A stretch of DNA of 10,310 bases from an uncultured Bacteroidales bacterium (lineage in GTDB: Bacteria; Bacteroidota; Bacteroidia; Bacteroidales; UBA932): assembly GCA_946415795.1 (NCBI GenBank), contig CAMKTW010000038.1, positions 1 to 10,310 on the forward strand, in the 5' to 3' direction. The stretch's first letter is position 1. Every line of letters starts with the position of its first letter. Positions 1 to 7,462 of the stretch are shown one piece after another. Under the pieces are notes generated by a model. It did not search any database. It saw only the letters and a program-made list of their open reading frames with translations, and had not been told where the DNA came from. A program made the position numbers and the translations under genes.

Positions 1-1429
1 TCTCGTTAGAGCACTCAAAAGCGGTCGCCTGACGGATATCTGAGTTGACCGCCTGCGCCTCTATCTGGTCTGGACGCAAATCATTCAGACCAAATATCTC
101 AACCTGTTGAAACGCAAAGTATTCGAAGCGGGGATGCCAGCTCTCGTTGCCGCCACCCTTGGCGATATAGGTCATAAAACTTACGACCTTTTCTACTGCG
201 TTATAATCTTCAGTAAGGTTATGGATAGTTATCTCCTGCCCGGCCTCAAGGTCCAGATTCTTCAATTCGACCCATCCTGAGATATATTCGGGGAAGGTCA
301 CCAGGAATGCACCGGTAGAATCAACCTTTTCTATGGATGTAGGGGCCCACTTGCCGGTAATCCTGTCCGGGAGGCCGGTCTGTGCAAACAGCTCGCCCTC
401 CGGAGCCCGTTTCTGGAGAGCACAAGCCCACGCAGAATCGTCGTATCCGGGTTCGCTCCACCCCTCGTGTTCCAGACGGGCGTCATAGATTTCACCAAAA
501 TATAGCTGGTCGTAAACAATGGCGCTCTTCTCAATTTTCCAGGTAGTATCGGTCGCAATCACCTCATCGGTGCCGTCTTCGTAGCGGATAAGAATCTGAC
601 CGAAGAGTTTCGGCACGCCATAGCCCATCACAAAGCGGCGGAACACCAGGTCGTAATAACCGTTGCCGAGGATTGCCCCCACGGCATTGCGCCCCTTGCG
701 TACCATATCTGTAAGGTCGTAGCTTACATACGCCACGCTATATCCGTTGAACGGGTCCGGAATCGGGAGGAGCCGCTCTTCCAGTTTCTCACGGTAGCCG
801 TAATTTGTTTCGTTGGGAGAAAGGTATTCATCACCTACCCTGCCGCCATTAAAATAAAGCTCAAAATAACCGAGACCGGTGCCGTAGAAGCGCACCGACT
901 TTACAGGTTTGGTTATTTCAAACTCCTTGCGGAGCAGAGGTGCGGGGAAAACCACTTCCGATGTATCGTAGTCATAAGATTTCTCTCCCTGCCAGGGGGC
1001 GCCTATCCACTGCGCCTGCCATAAATCCTGGCGGCCGAGCAATCCGGTGTGGAAGTGGCAGGGCTTGCTCCATGCAGAGGTCTCCCCGTTCGCATCACGT
1101 ACCTGTACCTGCCAGAAATAGTCGGTACAGGGTTCCAGCGCATCACCTGTGTAGGGCACCAGCACCGACTCGTTGCTTTCAATGATTCCAGAATCCCAGT
1201 ATGCCTGGTCCGGATGCTTTGGGTCTTTGAAGAGTCTTATCTGGTATGAACTCTGGAGCGCTCCGTTTTTGACACTCAGGTTTATCCAGGAAAAACGGGG
1301 GCTTGTGACATCTGTAAATGCATCTTCTTTATACTCTGTGGTAAGGTTTGCGGGTTTGATGTCCGACCGGGACAAGTCACAACCGGCAAGCAGTATGCAG
1401 AGCACGACAGGCAAAAGGAATCTTTTCAT
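1..1429 (-). CDS. GH78 alpha-L-rhamnosidase-like lipoprotein, N-terminal part (C-terminus off the left edge)
   Basis: This gene probably encodes an exported glycosidase that cleaves terminal alpha-L-rhamnose from glycans. Its 476 visible codons are open to the window edge. The start is ATG at 1429-1427. It opens with a lipoprotein signal peptide (MKRFLLPVVLCILLAGC) whose lipobox LAGC gives a lipidated Cys17. Residues about 28-130 form the Ig/FN3-like first domain typical of GH78, with SPRFSW at 43-48, the WDSG segment at 78-81, YFWQVQVRD at 104-112 and then WQAQWIG at 137-143. Residues about 165-340 match the Bac_rhamnosid_N module (LRKEF at 166-170, then a GLGYFELYFNG stretch and SPNETNYGYRE). 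The remainder resembles the beta-sandwich domain before the catalytic barrel (GWVELK, then PRFEYFAFQQVEIFG). The (alpha/alpha)6 catalytic domain and its acidic residues are not visible, so activity cannot be judged. Its first domain is absent from the second GH78 protein in this window. The family call is firm and the substrate is inferred. Confidence 0.9.
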   Translation of the reverse strand, partial: MKRFLLPVVLCILLAGCDLSRSDIKPANLTTEYKEDAFTDVTSPRFSWINLSVKNGALQSSYQIRLFKDPKHPDQAYWDSGIIESNESVLVPYTGDALEPCTDYFWQVQVRDANGETSAWSKPCHFHTGLLGRQDLWQAQWIGAPWQGEKSYDYDTSEVVFPAPLLRKEFEITKPVKSVRFYGTGLGYFELYFNGGRVGDEYLSPNETNYGYREKLEERLLPIPDPFNGYSVAYVSYDLTDMVRKGRNAVGAILGNGYYDLVFRRFVMGYGVPKLFGQILIRYEDGTDEVIATDTTWKIEKSAIVYDQLYFGEIYDARLEHEGWSEPGYDDSAWACALQKRAPEGELFAQTGLPDRITGKWAPTSIEKVDSTGAFLVTFPEYISGWVELKNLDLEAGQEITIHNLTEDYNAVEKVVSFMTYIAKGGGNESWHPRFEYFAFQQVEIFGLNDLRPDQIEAQAVNSDIRQATAFECSNE

Positions 1430-1446
1430 TACAACGGAAATATATG

Positions 1447-1489
1447 TTTGATAAAGGTGGTCAAAGATAGACAATTTTGCCTACATTTG
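1447..1489 (+). promoter_or_regulatory. Candidate Bacteroidota promoter(s) for the cstA-antiporter pair
   Basis: Two overlapping solutions are visible. TTTG at 1447-1450 is followed after 21 bp by CAATTTTG at 1472-1479, one mismatch from TAnnTTTG and correctly spaced for a -33/-7 pair. TACATTTG at 1482-1489 is a perfect -7 match but has no -33 element at the usual distance. The two -7 candidates share TTTGCC, repeated 10 bp apart (1476-1481 and 1486-1491). Either would start transcription within a few bases of the ATG at 1498, so the mRNA would have a very short leader or none. The region overlaps the candidate minus-strand promoter. Confidence 0.5.
1462..1469 (-). promoter_or_regulatory. Candidate Bacteroidota -7 element for the left GH78 gene
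   Basis: Read on the minus strand this is TATCTTTG, a full match to the Bacteroidota sigma-ABfr -7 consensus TAnnTTTG. It lies 32 bp upstream of the ATG at 1429, which would give a leader of roughly 25 nt. I see no clear TTTG or TTG -33 element at the usual distance (about 19-21 bp further upstream), so the assignment rests on the -7 match and its position. A near match, TATATTTC, lies closer to the start at 1444-1437. Confidence 0.45.
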
Positions 1490-1497
1490 CCTTCACT

Positions 1498-2964
1498 ATG
1501 ATAACCTTTCTGGTCTGTATTACACTTTTGGTAGCAGGGTACCTGCTTTACGGTCGATTTGTTGAAAAGCGCCTGTTCCAGGCGGACCCCAACCGAGCCA
1601 CTCCCGCCCATTACAAATCCGACGGCGTGGACTTTAAAGAGATAAAACCCTGGCGCGTATTCGTCATACAATTCCTGAACATCGCCGGCCTCGGGCCCAT
1701 CTTTGGGGCGATACTGGGCGCGGCGTACGGCCCGATGGCATACATCTGGATAGTTGTCGGCTGCATCTTTATGGGTGCTGTGCACGACTACTTTTCAGGG
1801 ATGATATCTATCCGTTCCGGTGGCCGCAGCACACCTTCGCTGATCGGTTTTTATCTTGGCCGGCACGTCAAAACTGTGATGAACATATTCATCGCAGTGA
1901 TGCTCATAGGCGTAGGATGCTCATTTGTCACAGGCCCGGCAGACCTTCTGAACACTATGGCGCCGGTGAACAAACTGTTCTGGGTGATTGTCATTTTTGT
2001 CTATTACATACTGGCCACCCTTGTCCCTATCGATAAGATAATCGGGAAGATATATCCTTATCTGGGAGGGGCGCTGCTGTTCATGGCGGTCGCAGTTGGG
2101 TTTGCTCTGATTGTGAAGGGGGGCAACGGGAGTATCCATCTCACCGAGCTCACATTTGACAAAATGCGCAACTTCCACAGCAACCCGCAGACCAATATCC
2201 TGTTCCCGTTGTTGTTCATAGTGATATCCTGTGGCGCGATATCTGGCTTCCACAGCACCCAAAGCCCCATTATGGCCCGGTGCATAGGAAATGAGAAATA
2301 TGGCCGCCCGGTATTCTACGGAGCGATGATATGCGAAGGTATAGTTGCCTCAATATGGGCGACAGCCGCAATGGCATACACCGGAGGGCCGGAGGGTCTC
2401 AACGCTGCAGCCGCAGCAGGAAAAACTCCGGCAATACTGGTTAATGCAATATGCAGCGACTGGCTGGGCAAGGTCGGTGCGATAATCGCCATCCTGGGGG
2501 TAATCGCCTGCCCCATCACCTCCGGCGACACGGCTTTCCGCAGCATCCGCCTGATTCTTGCTGAGGCGCTCCATATCAATCAGAAACCTATCCTGAACAG
2601 GGTACTCACTGCACTCCCGATATTTGTTGTGGCCGTACTGGTATGCTCGTCAGATTTTTCAACCATCTGGAACTACGTCGGCATATCCAATCAGGTCCTT
2701 GCAGCGATTGTACTTTGGACAACCTCCAGATACCTCTATAAACACGGCAAAAGCCCGTTGTTCACAGCCATCCCTGCAACTTTCCTCACCTATGTGTGCT
2801 CTTGCTACTTTATGGTTGCTCCGCACAAGGCTGGCGGACTTTCGCTCCCCCTGACCGTCGCCCACATTGTTGCAGCAGTTGTCACATTATCGATAGTCAC
2901 AATATTCTTTCTGGAGAACCGTCATCTGAAACGCAGATTTACTACCGCCAGGAATCAGGCTTGA
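1498..2964 (+). CDS. cstA: CstA-family carbon starvation protein, inner-membrane transporter
   Basis: This is a polytopic inner-membrane transporter of 488 residues. The family includes E. coli CstA and BtsT/YjiY, linked to peptide and pyruvate uptake in carbon-poor conditions. Family marks, numbered from the ATG at 1498, are the IAGLGPIFG loop at 62-70, GAVHDYF near 93, GFHSTQSP at 250-257 and the signature ITSGDTAFRS at 340-349. Many hydrophobic helices run from residue 1 to about 473, followed by a short basic tail (RHLKRRF). It is much shorter than E. coli CstA (about 700 residues), matching the compact form seen in Bacteroidota. An in-frame TTG at 1477 would add seven residues, but it lies inside the promoter-like stretch. 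I prefer ATG 1498, which has A at -3 and makes the first helix start at residue 1. The antiporter gene follows after 22 bp, probably in the same transcript. The substrate is uncertain. Confidence 0.93.
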   Translation: MITFLVCITLLVAGYLLYGRFVEKRLFQADPNRATPAHYKSDGVDFKEIKPWRVFVIQFLNIAGLGPIFGAILGAAYGPMAYIWIVVGCIFMGAVHDYFSGMISIRSGGRSTPSLIGFYLGRHVKTVMNIFIAVMLIGVGCSFVTGPADLLNTMAPVNKLFWVIVIFVYYILATLVPIDKIIGKIYPYLGGALLFMAVAVGFALIVKGGNGSIHLTELTFDKMRNFHSNPQTNILFPLLFIVISCGAISGFHSTQSPIMARCIGNEKYGRPVFYGAMICEGIVASIWATAAMAYTGGPEGLNAAAAAGKTPAILVNAICSDWLGKVGAIIAILGVIACPITSGDTAFRSIRLILAEALHINQKPILNRVLTALPIFVVAVLVCSSDFSTIWNYVGISNQVLAAIVLWTTSRYLYKHGKSPLFTAIPATFLTYVCSCYFMVAPHKAGGLSLPLTVAHIVAAVVTLSIVTIFFLENRHLKRRFTTARNQA

Positions 2965-2986
2965 GCCCATTTTAACGTAACAGATT

Positions 2987-5233
2987 ATGGACGAAAACCT
3001 TAACCTTGTCAGGGACCTGGCCCTCATATTCATTTCTGCCGGAATTATCACTCTGATATTCAAGGCTCTCAAACAGCCTTTGATACTCGGATACATAGTT
3101 GCCGGATTCCTTGTAGGGCCGCACTTTGGCCTCTTCCCCAACCTCACCAATCCGGAGACTGTGGAGCAGTGGTCTGAGATAGGCATCATTTTCCTCCTCT
3201 TCGCCCTCGGGCTGGAGTTCAGCTTCAAGAAACTGCTCAAGGTCGGCAGCAGCGCCCTGATCACGGCCGGAACGATCTTCGCCGGAATGTTTGTAACGGG
3301 TATGATGGTCGGCGGCGCGATGGGCTGGAGCCATATGGAACGCATCTTTCTGGGCGGTATGCTGTCGATGTCATCCACCACCATCATCATCAAGGCTTTC
3401 GATGACCTCGGGTTGAAAGGGATGCCATTTACAAATGTCGTATTCGGCACACTCGTGGTGGAAGACCTGCTCGCGGTCATACTTATGGTGCTGCTCTCCA
3501 CGATGGCGGTCAGCCAGCAGTTTGCAGGCGGCGAGATGGTGATGGCCCTCCTTAAACTCCTCTTTTTCCTGATACTCTGGTTCGTAGTGGGTATGTACCT
3601 GATTCCCACCCTGTTCAAGAGGGGCCGGCAGGTGATGAACGAGGAGATGCTCGTGATACTGTCGGTGGGGCTCTGCTTTGGTATGGTGGCACTGGCCACC
3701 GCTGCCGGATTCTCGTCTGCCCTGGGAGCCTTTGTTATGGGTTCACTGCTTGCAGAGACGCTTGAAGGCGAACACATCTCCCACTCCATCAAAAACATAA
3801 AGGACCTGTTCGGCGCCATCTTCTTCGTCTCCGTCGGAATGATGGTAGATCCCGCTATCATAGTTCAGTACTGGCAGCCTATACTCATACTGATAATAGT
3901 GGTCGTGATTGGCATCCCACTGTTTGCTACCAGCGGCGTACTGATGGCGGGCCAGGGGCTTCACAGTGCCGTGCGCAGTGGTTTTTCGATGGCGCAGATC
4001 GGTGAATTCGCATTCATCATCGCCAGCCTGGGCAAGAGCCTGGGAGTTATGGCGGATTACATATATCCGGTGGTAGTGGCAGTTTCTGTGATCACCACAT
4101 TCACGACACCGTATTTCATCAAACTCTCGGAGCCATTCTATTGTATGCTCAGCCGCAAGATGCACCCCAAACTGTTCGCATCTCTCAGTGAAGTGCGCGC
4201 TTCAGGCCGTTCGCAGGCACGCGAGAGCCAGTGGCGCAAACTTATCAAAGCCTATCTGATTCGGATGATACCATACAACGTGATGCTGGTGGCGGTTCTG
4301 CTTGCCTCAAATATGTTTCTGGACACATTCGCCAAGAATCACTTCGTGAACCTGGCGCCCGGTATAATCAACCTCATATGCGCTCTTGTCACGCTTCTGG
4401 TAATGTCCCCGCTCCTATACGGAATGGTGATAGCTGCCGGCAATTATAAGGAGCTTTACGACAGCATCTGGGCCGGATCGTCCGCTGCCGGGCGCGGTCC
4501 GCTGATTGCGATGAGCGCCTTGAAGATATTCCTGGCGGTGGCCTATGTGGTGACGGTGGTGTCGCACTACTTCAAGCCCGGAATCGGTATCGTGATCCTG
4601 ATAGCATCCCTGGCGGCGGCGATGTTCATACTGCTGCGCATCTTTAACAAACGCTCCAGCACGCTCGAGAGCCGGTTTGTAGAGAATATCAGGCAGAAAG
4701 ACGATTACCAGCGCAAAACTGCACCCGTTACCACCTCGATCCGCGAGAAGATGAGCGGCCACGACATCTGCGTGGAAAGCCTCAAGGTAAGTTCCGACTT
4801 CAGATACACCGGCCGGCAGTTGCGGGAGATTCCGCTCCGCCGCGACTTTGGCGTGAACATAGTGAAGATAACCCGCGGGAAAAAAATCATAAATATCCCT
4901 TCGGCATCGGAGTACCTGTTCCCTGCCGACGAAATCCTTGTGGTGGGTACCCTGGACAGCGTGTCGGCCTTCAAGAAGGCGCTTGATGAGGATGTCGCCC
5001 CCGCACCCGCCCCGACCGCTCCTGTAGAGGTGGAATCCTTTACCCTTGGGGAAGACTCCCTTCTGACAGGCAAGTCCTTGAAGATGGTTGATATGCGCAA
5101 CTCCGGATGTATGCTGATAGGCCTTGAACGCGGAGAGGAGTCATTTATGAACCCTGAGCCTGATATGATAATGCAGGTTGGGGATATCATATGGATCGTA
5201 GGATCACCAGAAGCGATTAAACTATACAAATAA
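2987..5233 (+). CDS. CPA2/Kef-type monovalent cation:proton antiporter with tandem TrkA-C domains
   Basis: This 748-residue inner-membrane protein most likely exchanges K+ or Na+ for H+. Residues about 8-385 form the CPA2 antiporter fold. Visible marks are GYIVAGFLVGPHFG (35-48), FALGLEFSFKKL (72-83), SMSSTTIIIKAFDDLG (127-142), the ion-site segment VVEDLLA with Glu159-Asp160, SALGAFVMGSLLAET (244-258), FFVSVGMMVDP (279-289) and AQIGEFAFIIA (336-346). KefC has Gln-Asp where this protein has Glu-Asp. A second hydrophobic block at about 427-553 adds roughly four membrane segments. The cytoplasmic end holds two TrkA-C (RCK_C) domains, about 593-666 and 682-748, joined by an Ala/Pro linker (671-679). 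No Rossmann-type RCK_N domain or GxGxxG motif is present, so NAD(H) or glutathione control as in E. coli KefB/KefC is not expected. No KefF/KefG partner is nearby. The ATG at 2987 is the natural start, 22 bp after cstA. The transported ion is inferred. Confidence 0.88.
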   Translation: MDENLNLVRDLALIFISAGIITLIFKALKQPLILGYIVAGFLVGPHFGLFPNLTNPETVEQWSEIGIIFLLFALGLEFSFKKLLKVGSSALITAGTIFAGMFVTGMMVGGAMGWSHMERIFLGGMLSMSSTTIIIKAFDDLGLKGMPFTNVVFGTLVVEDLLAVILMVLLSTMAVSQQFAGGEMVMALLKLLFFLILWFVVGMYLIPTLFKRGRQVMNEEMLVILSVGLCFGMVALATAAGFSSALGAFVMGSLLAETLEGEHISHSIKNIKDLFGAIFFVSVGMMVDPAIIVQYWQPILILIIVVVIGIPLFATSGVLMAGQGLHSAVRSGFSMAQIGEFAFIIASLGKSLGVMADYIYPVVVAVSVITTFTTPYFIKLSEPFYCMLSRKMHPKLFASLSEVRASGRSQARESQWRKLIKAYLIRMIPYNVMLVAVLLASNMFLDTFAKNHFVNLAPGIINLICALVTLLVMSPLLYGMVIAAGNYKELYDSIWAGSSAAGRGPLIAMSALKIFLAVAYVVTVVSHYFKPGIGIVILIASLAAAMFILLRIFNKRSSTLESRFVENIRQKDDYQRKTAPVTTSIREKMSGHDICVESLKVSSDFRYTGRQLREIPLRRDFGVNIVKITRGKKIINIPSASEYLFPADEILVVGTLDSVSAFKKALDEDVAPAPAPTAPVEVESFTLGEDSLLTGKSLKMVDMRNSGCMLIGLERGEESFMNPEPDMIMQVGDIIWIVGSPEAIKLYK

Positions 5234-5238
5234 TTTTG
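5231..5238 (+). promoter_or_regulatory. Candidate -7 element overlapping the antiporter stop codon
   Basis: TAATTTTG matches TAnnTTTG exactly, and its first three bases are the TAA stop codon of the antiporter gene. It ends only 4 bp before the ATG of the second GH78 gene at 5243, so a transcript from it would be leaderless or nearly so. No TTG or TTTG is seen 19-21 bp upstream, which weakens the call. Read-through from the upstream operon is the alternative. Confidence 0.35.
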
Positions 5239-5242
5239 CACT

Positions 5243-7426
5243 ATGATATTCAAGCGACTTTGTTTTATCCTTCTCGCTGCGGCATGCTGCATCGGCTGCA
5301 AAGAAGGTGTTATCGACAGACAGAACATTGATTCATTTAAGAAAGCCGTACCGGTTTGGGCAGAAGGACGCGAGACTGAGGTAAATCTGACGCTGGCTTT
5401 CCGCACGGTTATTGATTATCACCGCGATGCGGACATCCGCATAGCGGCATCGACCATCTACCGCCTGAGGGTGAACGGAGAGTTTGTAGGACACGGTCCC
5501 TGCGTGGCTGCACACGATTTCTATCGCATTGACTGCTACGACCTTGCCCCATATTTGCACAAAGGCAAGAACGTAGTCTCCGTGGAGGTAACCGGATATA
5601 ACACAGAGTCTTTCTACCTGCTCAACCAGCCTTCTTTCCTTCAGGCGGAGATTGTATCGGGCGGCAAGGTGATTGCCTCCACCGGCAGCGATTTCACGGC
5701 TTATGACCTGCAACAGCGCGTGCAGCAGGTGCCAAAATACAGCTACCAGCGGACGCAGATGGAGCACTGGGTGCTGGACTGCAATTACGAAGACTGGCAG
5801 AAAGATGTCGGTTACAGCAGCGACAAAGAGGTGAAACTGGCTCAGCAACAGGCAAAGACCACCATCGTCCGGCGCGTCCCCTACCCCGACTACACAGTGC
5901 ACGAGGCCTCTGTGCTGGATGCCGGGCGCAAACTCTATACATTCGGCCGCGAATACAGCGGCTTCCTTGGTTGTGAGATTGAAGTAAAGGAAAAGACCTC
6001 CCTCACCATAGATTATGAAGAACTGCTCACCGACGGGGAGCTCAAGCACAGGATGCCGTTCAGGGGCTATGTCGCCTGGGATCTGGAACCGGGCCATTAC
6101 ACACTGGAGAGCATAGAGCCCTACTCAATGCAATATGCCCAGGTTGCCTTTACCGGTGATGCCACGATAGAGAGGATTTACATACGCGATTATTGCAATT
6201 CTGCCGTGGGTGCAGGTCAGTTCAGCTGCGACGACGAGGCTCTGAACATAATCTTTGATGCAGCGCGCCAGACCATCCGGCAGTGCGCCCTCGACATCTT
6301 CATGGACTGCCCTTCGCGGGAACGTGCCGGCTGGATAGGCGACAGCTATTTCTCAGCCCGTGTAGAGTGCGACCTCTCCGGAGCCACCAACGTGGAAAAG
6401 AATTTCCTGGAGAACTATCTGCTGCCAGAGCATTTCAAGACCATACCGGAGGGGATGGTTCCTATGTGCTACCCTTCCGACAACTTTGAAGGAGGGACCT
6501 ACATCCCCAACTACGCAATGTGGTTCGTGCTGCAGCTGGAAGAGTACCTTGAGCGCAGCGGCGACCGGGAGATGATAGATGCATTCCGGAACCGCGTTTA
6601 CGGCCTGGTAGATTTCTTTGACAAGTATCTCAACAGCGACGGCCTTCTGGAGAGGCTCCAGAGCTGGGTCTTCATTGAGTGGTCGGCCGCCAACCATTTC
6701 GTGTGGGATGTAAGTTATCCGTCAAATATGCAATATGCGGCAATGCTGGACGCTGTTTGCAGAATGTACAATGACCCTGCGCTGCACGAGCGTGCAGAAG
6801 CTATGCGCGAGACCATCCGCCGGCAGAGTTTTGACGGCCGCTTCTTCTGCGACAATGCCATCCGCAATGAGGACGGCAGCCTGGTGCGTACCGACAACCA
6901 CACCGAGACCTGTCAGTATTATGCTTTCTTCTTTAAAACCGCCACCCCGGAGACATATCCGGAACTATGGAACCGGATGGTCACCGAATTCGGTCCCATA
7001 CGCGACAAGCAGGACAATTATCCCGACGTACCCAAGGCCAACGCCCTGTTTGGCAACTACTTGCGTATGGAGCTGCTCTCCGGGAACGGACTCGGTGCGC
7101 AGTCGCTCAGGGAGGCGAAGGACTTCTATCTCCCGATGGCTGAACTTACAGGAACACTCTGGGAGAATATGACCTTCAGTGACAGCTGCAACCACGGCTT
7201 CGCCGCCCACCTGGCTCACGTACTATATCGGGACGCAGCCGGCATCTATGCCGTTGACCGCGTGAACAAGACCGTGACCCTGCACCTGAGCGACACCGGC
7301 CTCAAGCAATGCTCCGCCATACTCCCCGTCCCGGACGGCGAAATCAAGTTGGACTGGACTTGCACCGACGGTAAATTCAGCTACGACCTCTCCCTCCCGC
7401 GCGGCTGGAAAGTGGTTGAAGAGTAA
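5243..7426 (+). CDS. GH78-like alpha-L-rhamnosidase lipoprotein, complete
   Basis: This 727-residue exported glycosidase is related to GH78 and probably acts on rhamnose-containing glycans. The N-terminus is a lipoprotein-type signal (MIFKRLCFILLAAACCIGC, Cys19). Its lipobox CIGC is unusual because position -3 is Cys rather than Leu. Residues about 45-330 are beta-rich modules (YRLRVNGEFVGHGP at 73-86 is a jelly-roll segment as in Bac_rhamnosid_N; GREYSGFLGCEIEV at 235-248 precedes the catalytic part). The (alpha/alpha)6 catalytic domain spans about 330-665: DCPSRERAGWIGD at 355-367, IEWSAANHF near 478, and TLWENMTFSDSCNHGFAAH at 638-656 with Glu641 as candidate base. A short beta-sandwich ends the protein (about 670-727). 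The 355-367 motif is one residue shorter than the classical DCPxRDERxGW form, placing it in a divergent branch. It lacks the N-terminal FN3-like domain of the other GH78 protein here. It starts 9 bp after the antiporter stop codon. Confidence 0.85.
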   Translation: MIFKRLCFILLAAACCIGCKEGVIDRQNIDSFKKAVPVWAEGRETEVNLTLAFRTVIDYHRDADIRIAASTIYRLRVNGEFVGHGPCVAAHDFYRIDCYDLAPYLHKGKNVVSVEVTGYNTESFYLLNQPSFLQAEIVSGGKVIASTGSDFTAYDLQQRVQQVPKYSYQRTQMEHWVLDCNYEDWQKDVGYSSDKEVKLAQQQAKTTIVRRVPYPDYTVHEASVLDAGRKLYTFGREYSGFLGCEIEVKEKTSLTIDYEELLTDGELKHRMPFRGYVAWDLEPGHYTLESIEPYSMQYAQVAFTGDATIERIYIRDYCNSAVGAGQFSCDDEALNIIFDAARQTIRQCALDIFMDCPSRERAGWIGDSYFSARVECDLSGATNVEKNFLENYLLPEHFKTIPEGMVPMCYPSDNFEGGTYIPNYAMWFVLQLEEYLERSGDREMIDAFRNRVYGLVDFFDKYLNSDGLLERLQSWVFIEWSAANHFVWDVSYPSNMQYAAMLDAVCRMYNDPALHERAEAMRETIRRQSFDGRFFCDNAIRNEDGSLVRTDNHTETCQYYAFFFKTATPETYPELWNRMVTEFGPIRDKQDNYPDVPKANALFGNYLRMELLSGNGLGAQSLREAKDFYLPMAELTGTLWENMTFSDSCNHGFAAHLAHVLYRDAAGIYAVDRVNKTVTLHLSDTGLKQCSAILPVPDGEIKLDWTCTDGKFSYDLSLPRGWKVVEE

Positions 7427-7446
7427 TCATTTTATTGGTATATTTG
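7416..7446 (+). promoter_or_regulatory. Candidate Bacteroidota promoter for ettA
   Basis: TTG at 7416-7418, inside the last codons of the GH78 gene, is followed after 20 bp by TATATTTG at 7439-7446, a perfect TAnnTTTG -7 element. Spacing and sequence fit the Bacteroidota -33/-7 pattern, making this the best promoter in the window. The ATG at 7463 lies 16 bp after the -7 element, so the leader would be about 10 nt or less. A GGAG at 7446-7449 sits 13 bp before the ATG, too far for a usual Shine-Dalgarno site and probably upstream of the transcription start. Confidence 0.6.
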
Positions 7447-7462
7447 GAGAAATATCACCACT

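Noticed and set aside
940..1451. Several short plus-strand frames at 940-1451
   Set aside because: They lie antisense to the left GH78 gene, whose minus-strand translation shows a lipoprotein signal and GH78 N-terminal motifs throughout.
2965..2986. Separate promoter for the antiporter gene
   Set aside because: The 22-bp gap contains no TAnnTTTG match, so co-transcription with cstA is the simpler reading.
2887..3861. A 324-codon open frame on the minus strand opposite the antiporter gene
   Set aside because: It is rich in Ser, Thr, Pro, Ile and Arg with no recognisable domain, lies fully antisense to a clear antiporter and the end of cstA, and is explained by codon bias of the real genes.
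4705..6097. Two long minus-strand frames (4705-5406 and 5333-6097) across the antiporter/GH78 junction
   Set aside because: Both are antisense shadows of well-supported proteins, with composition unlike the neighbours and no domain or start signal.
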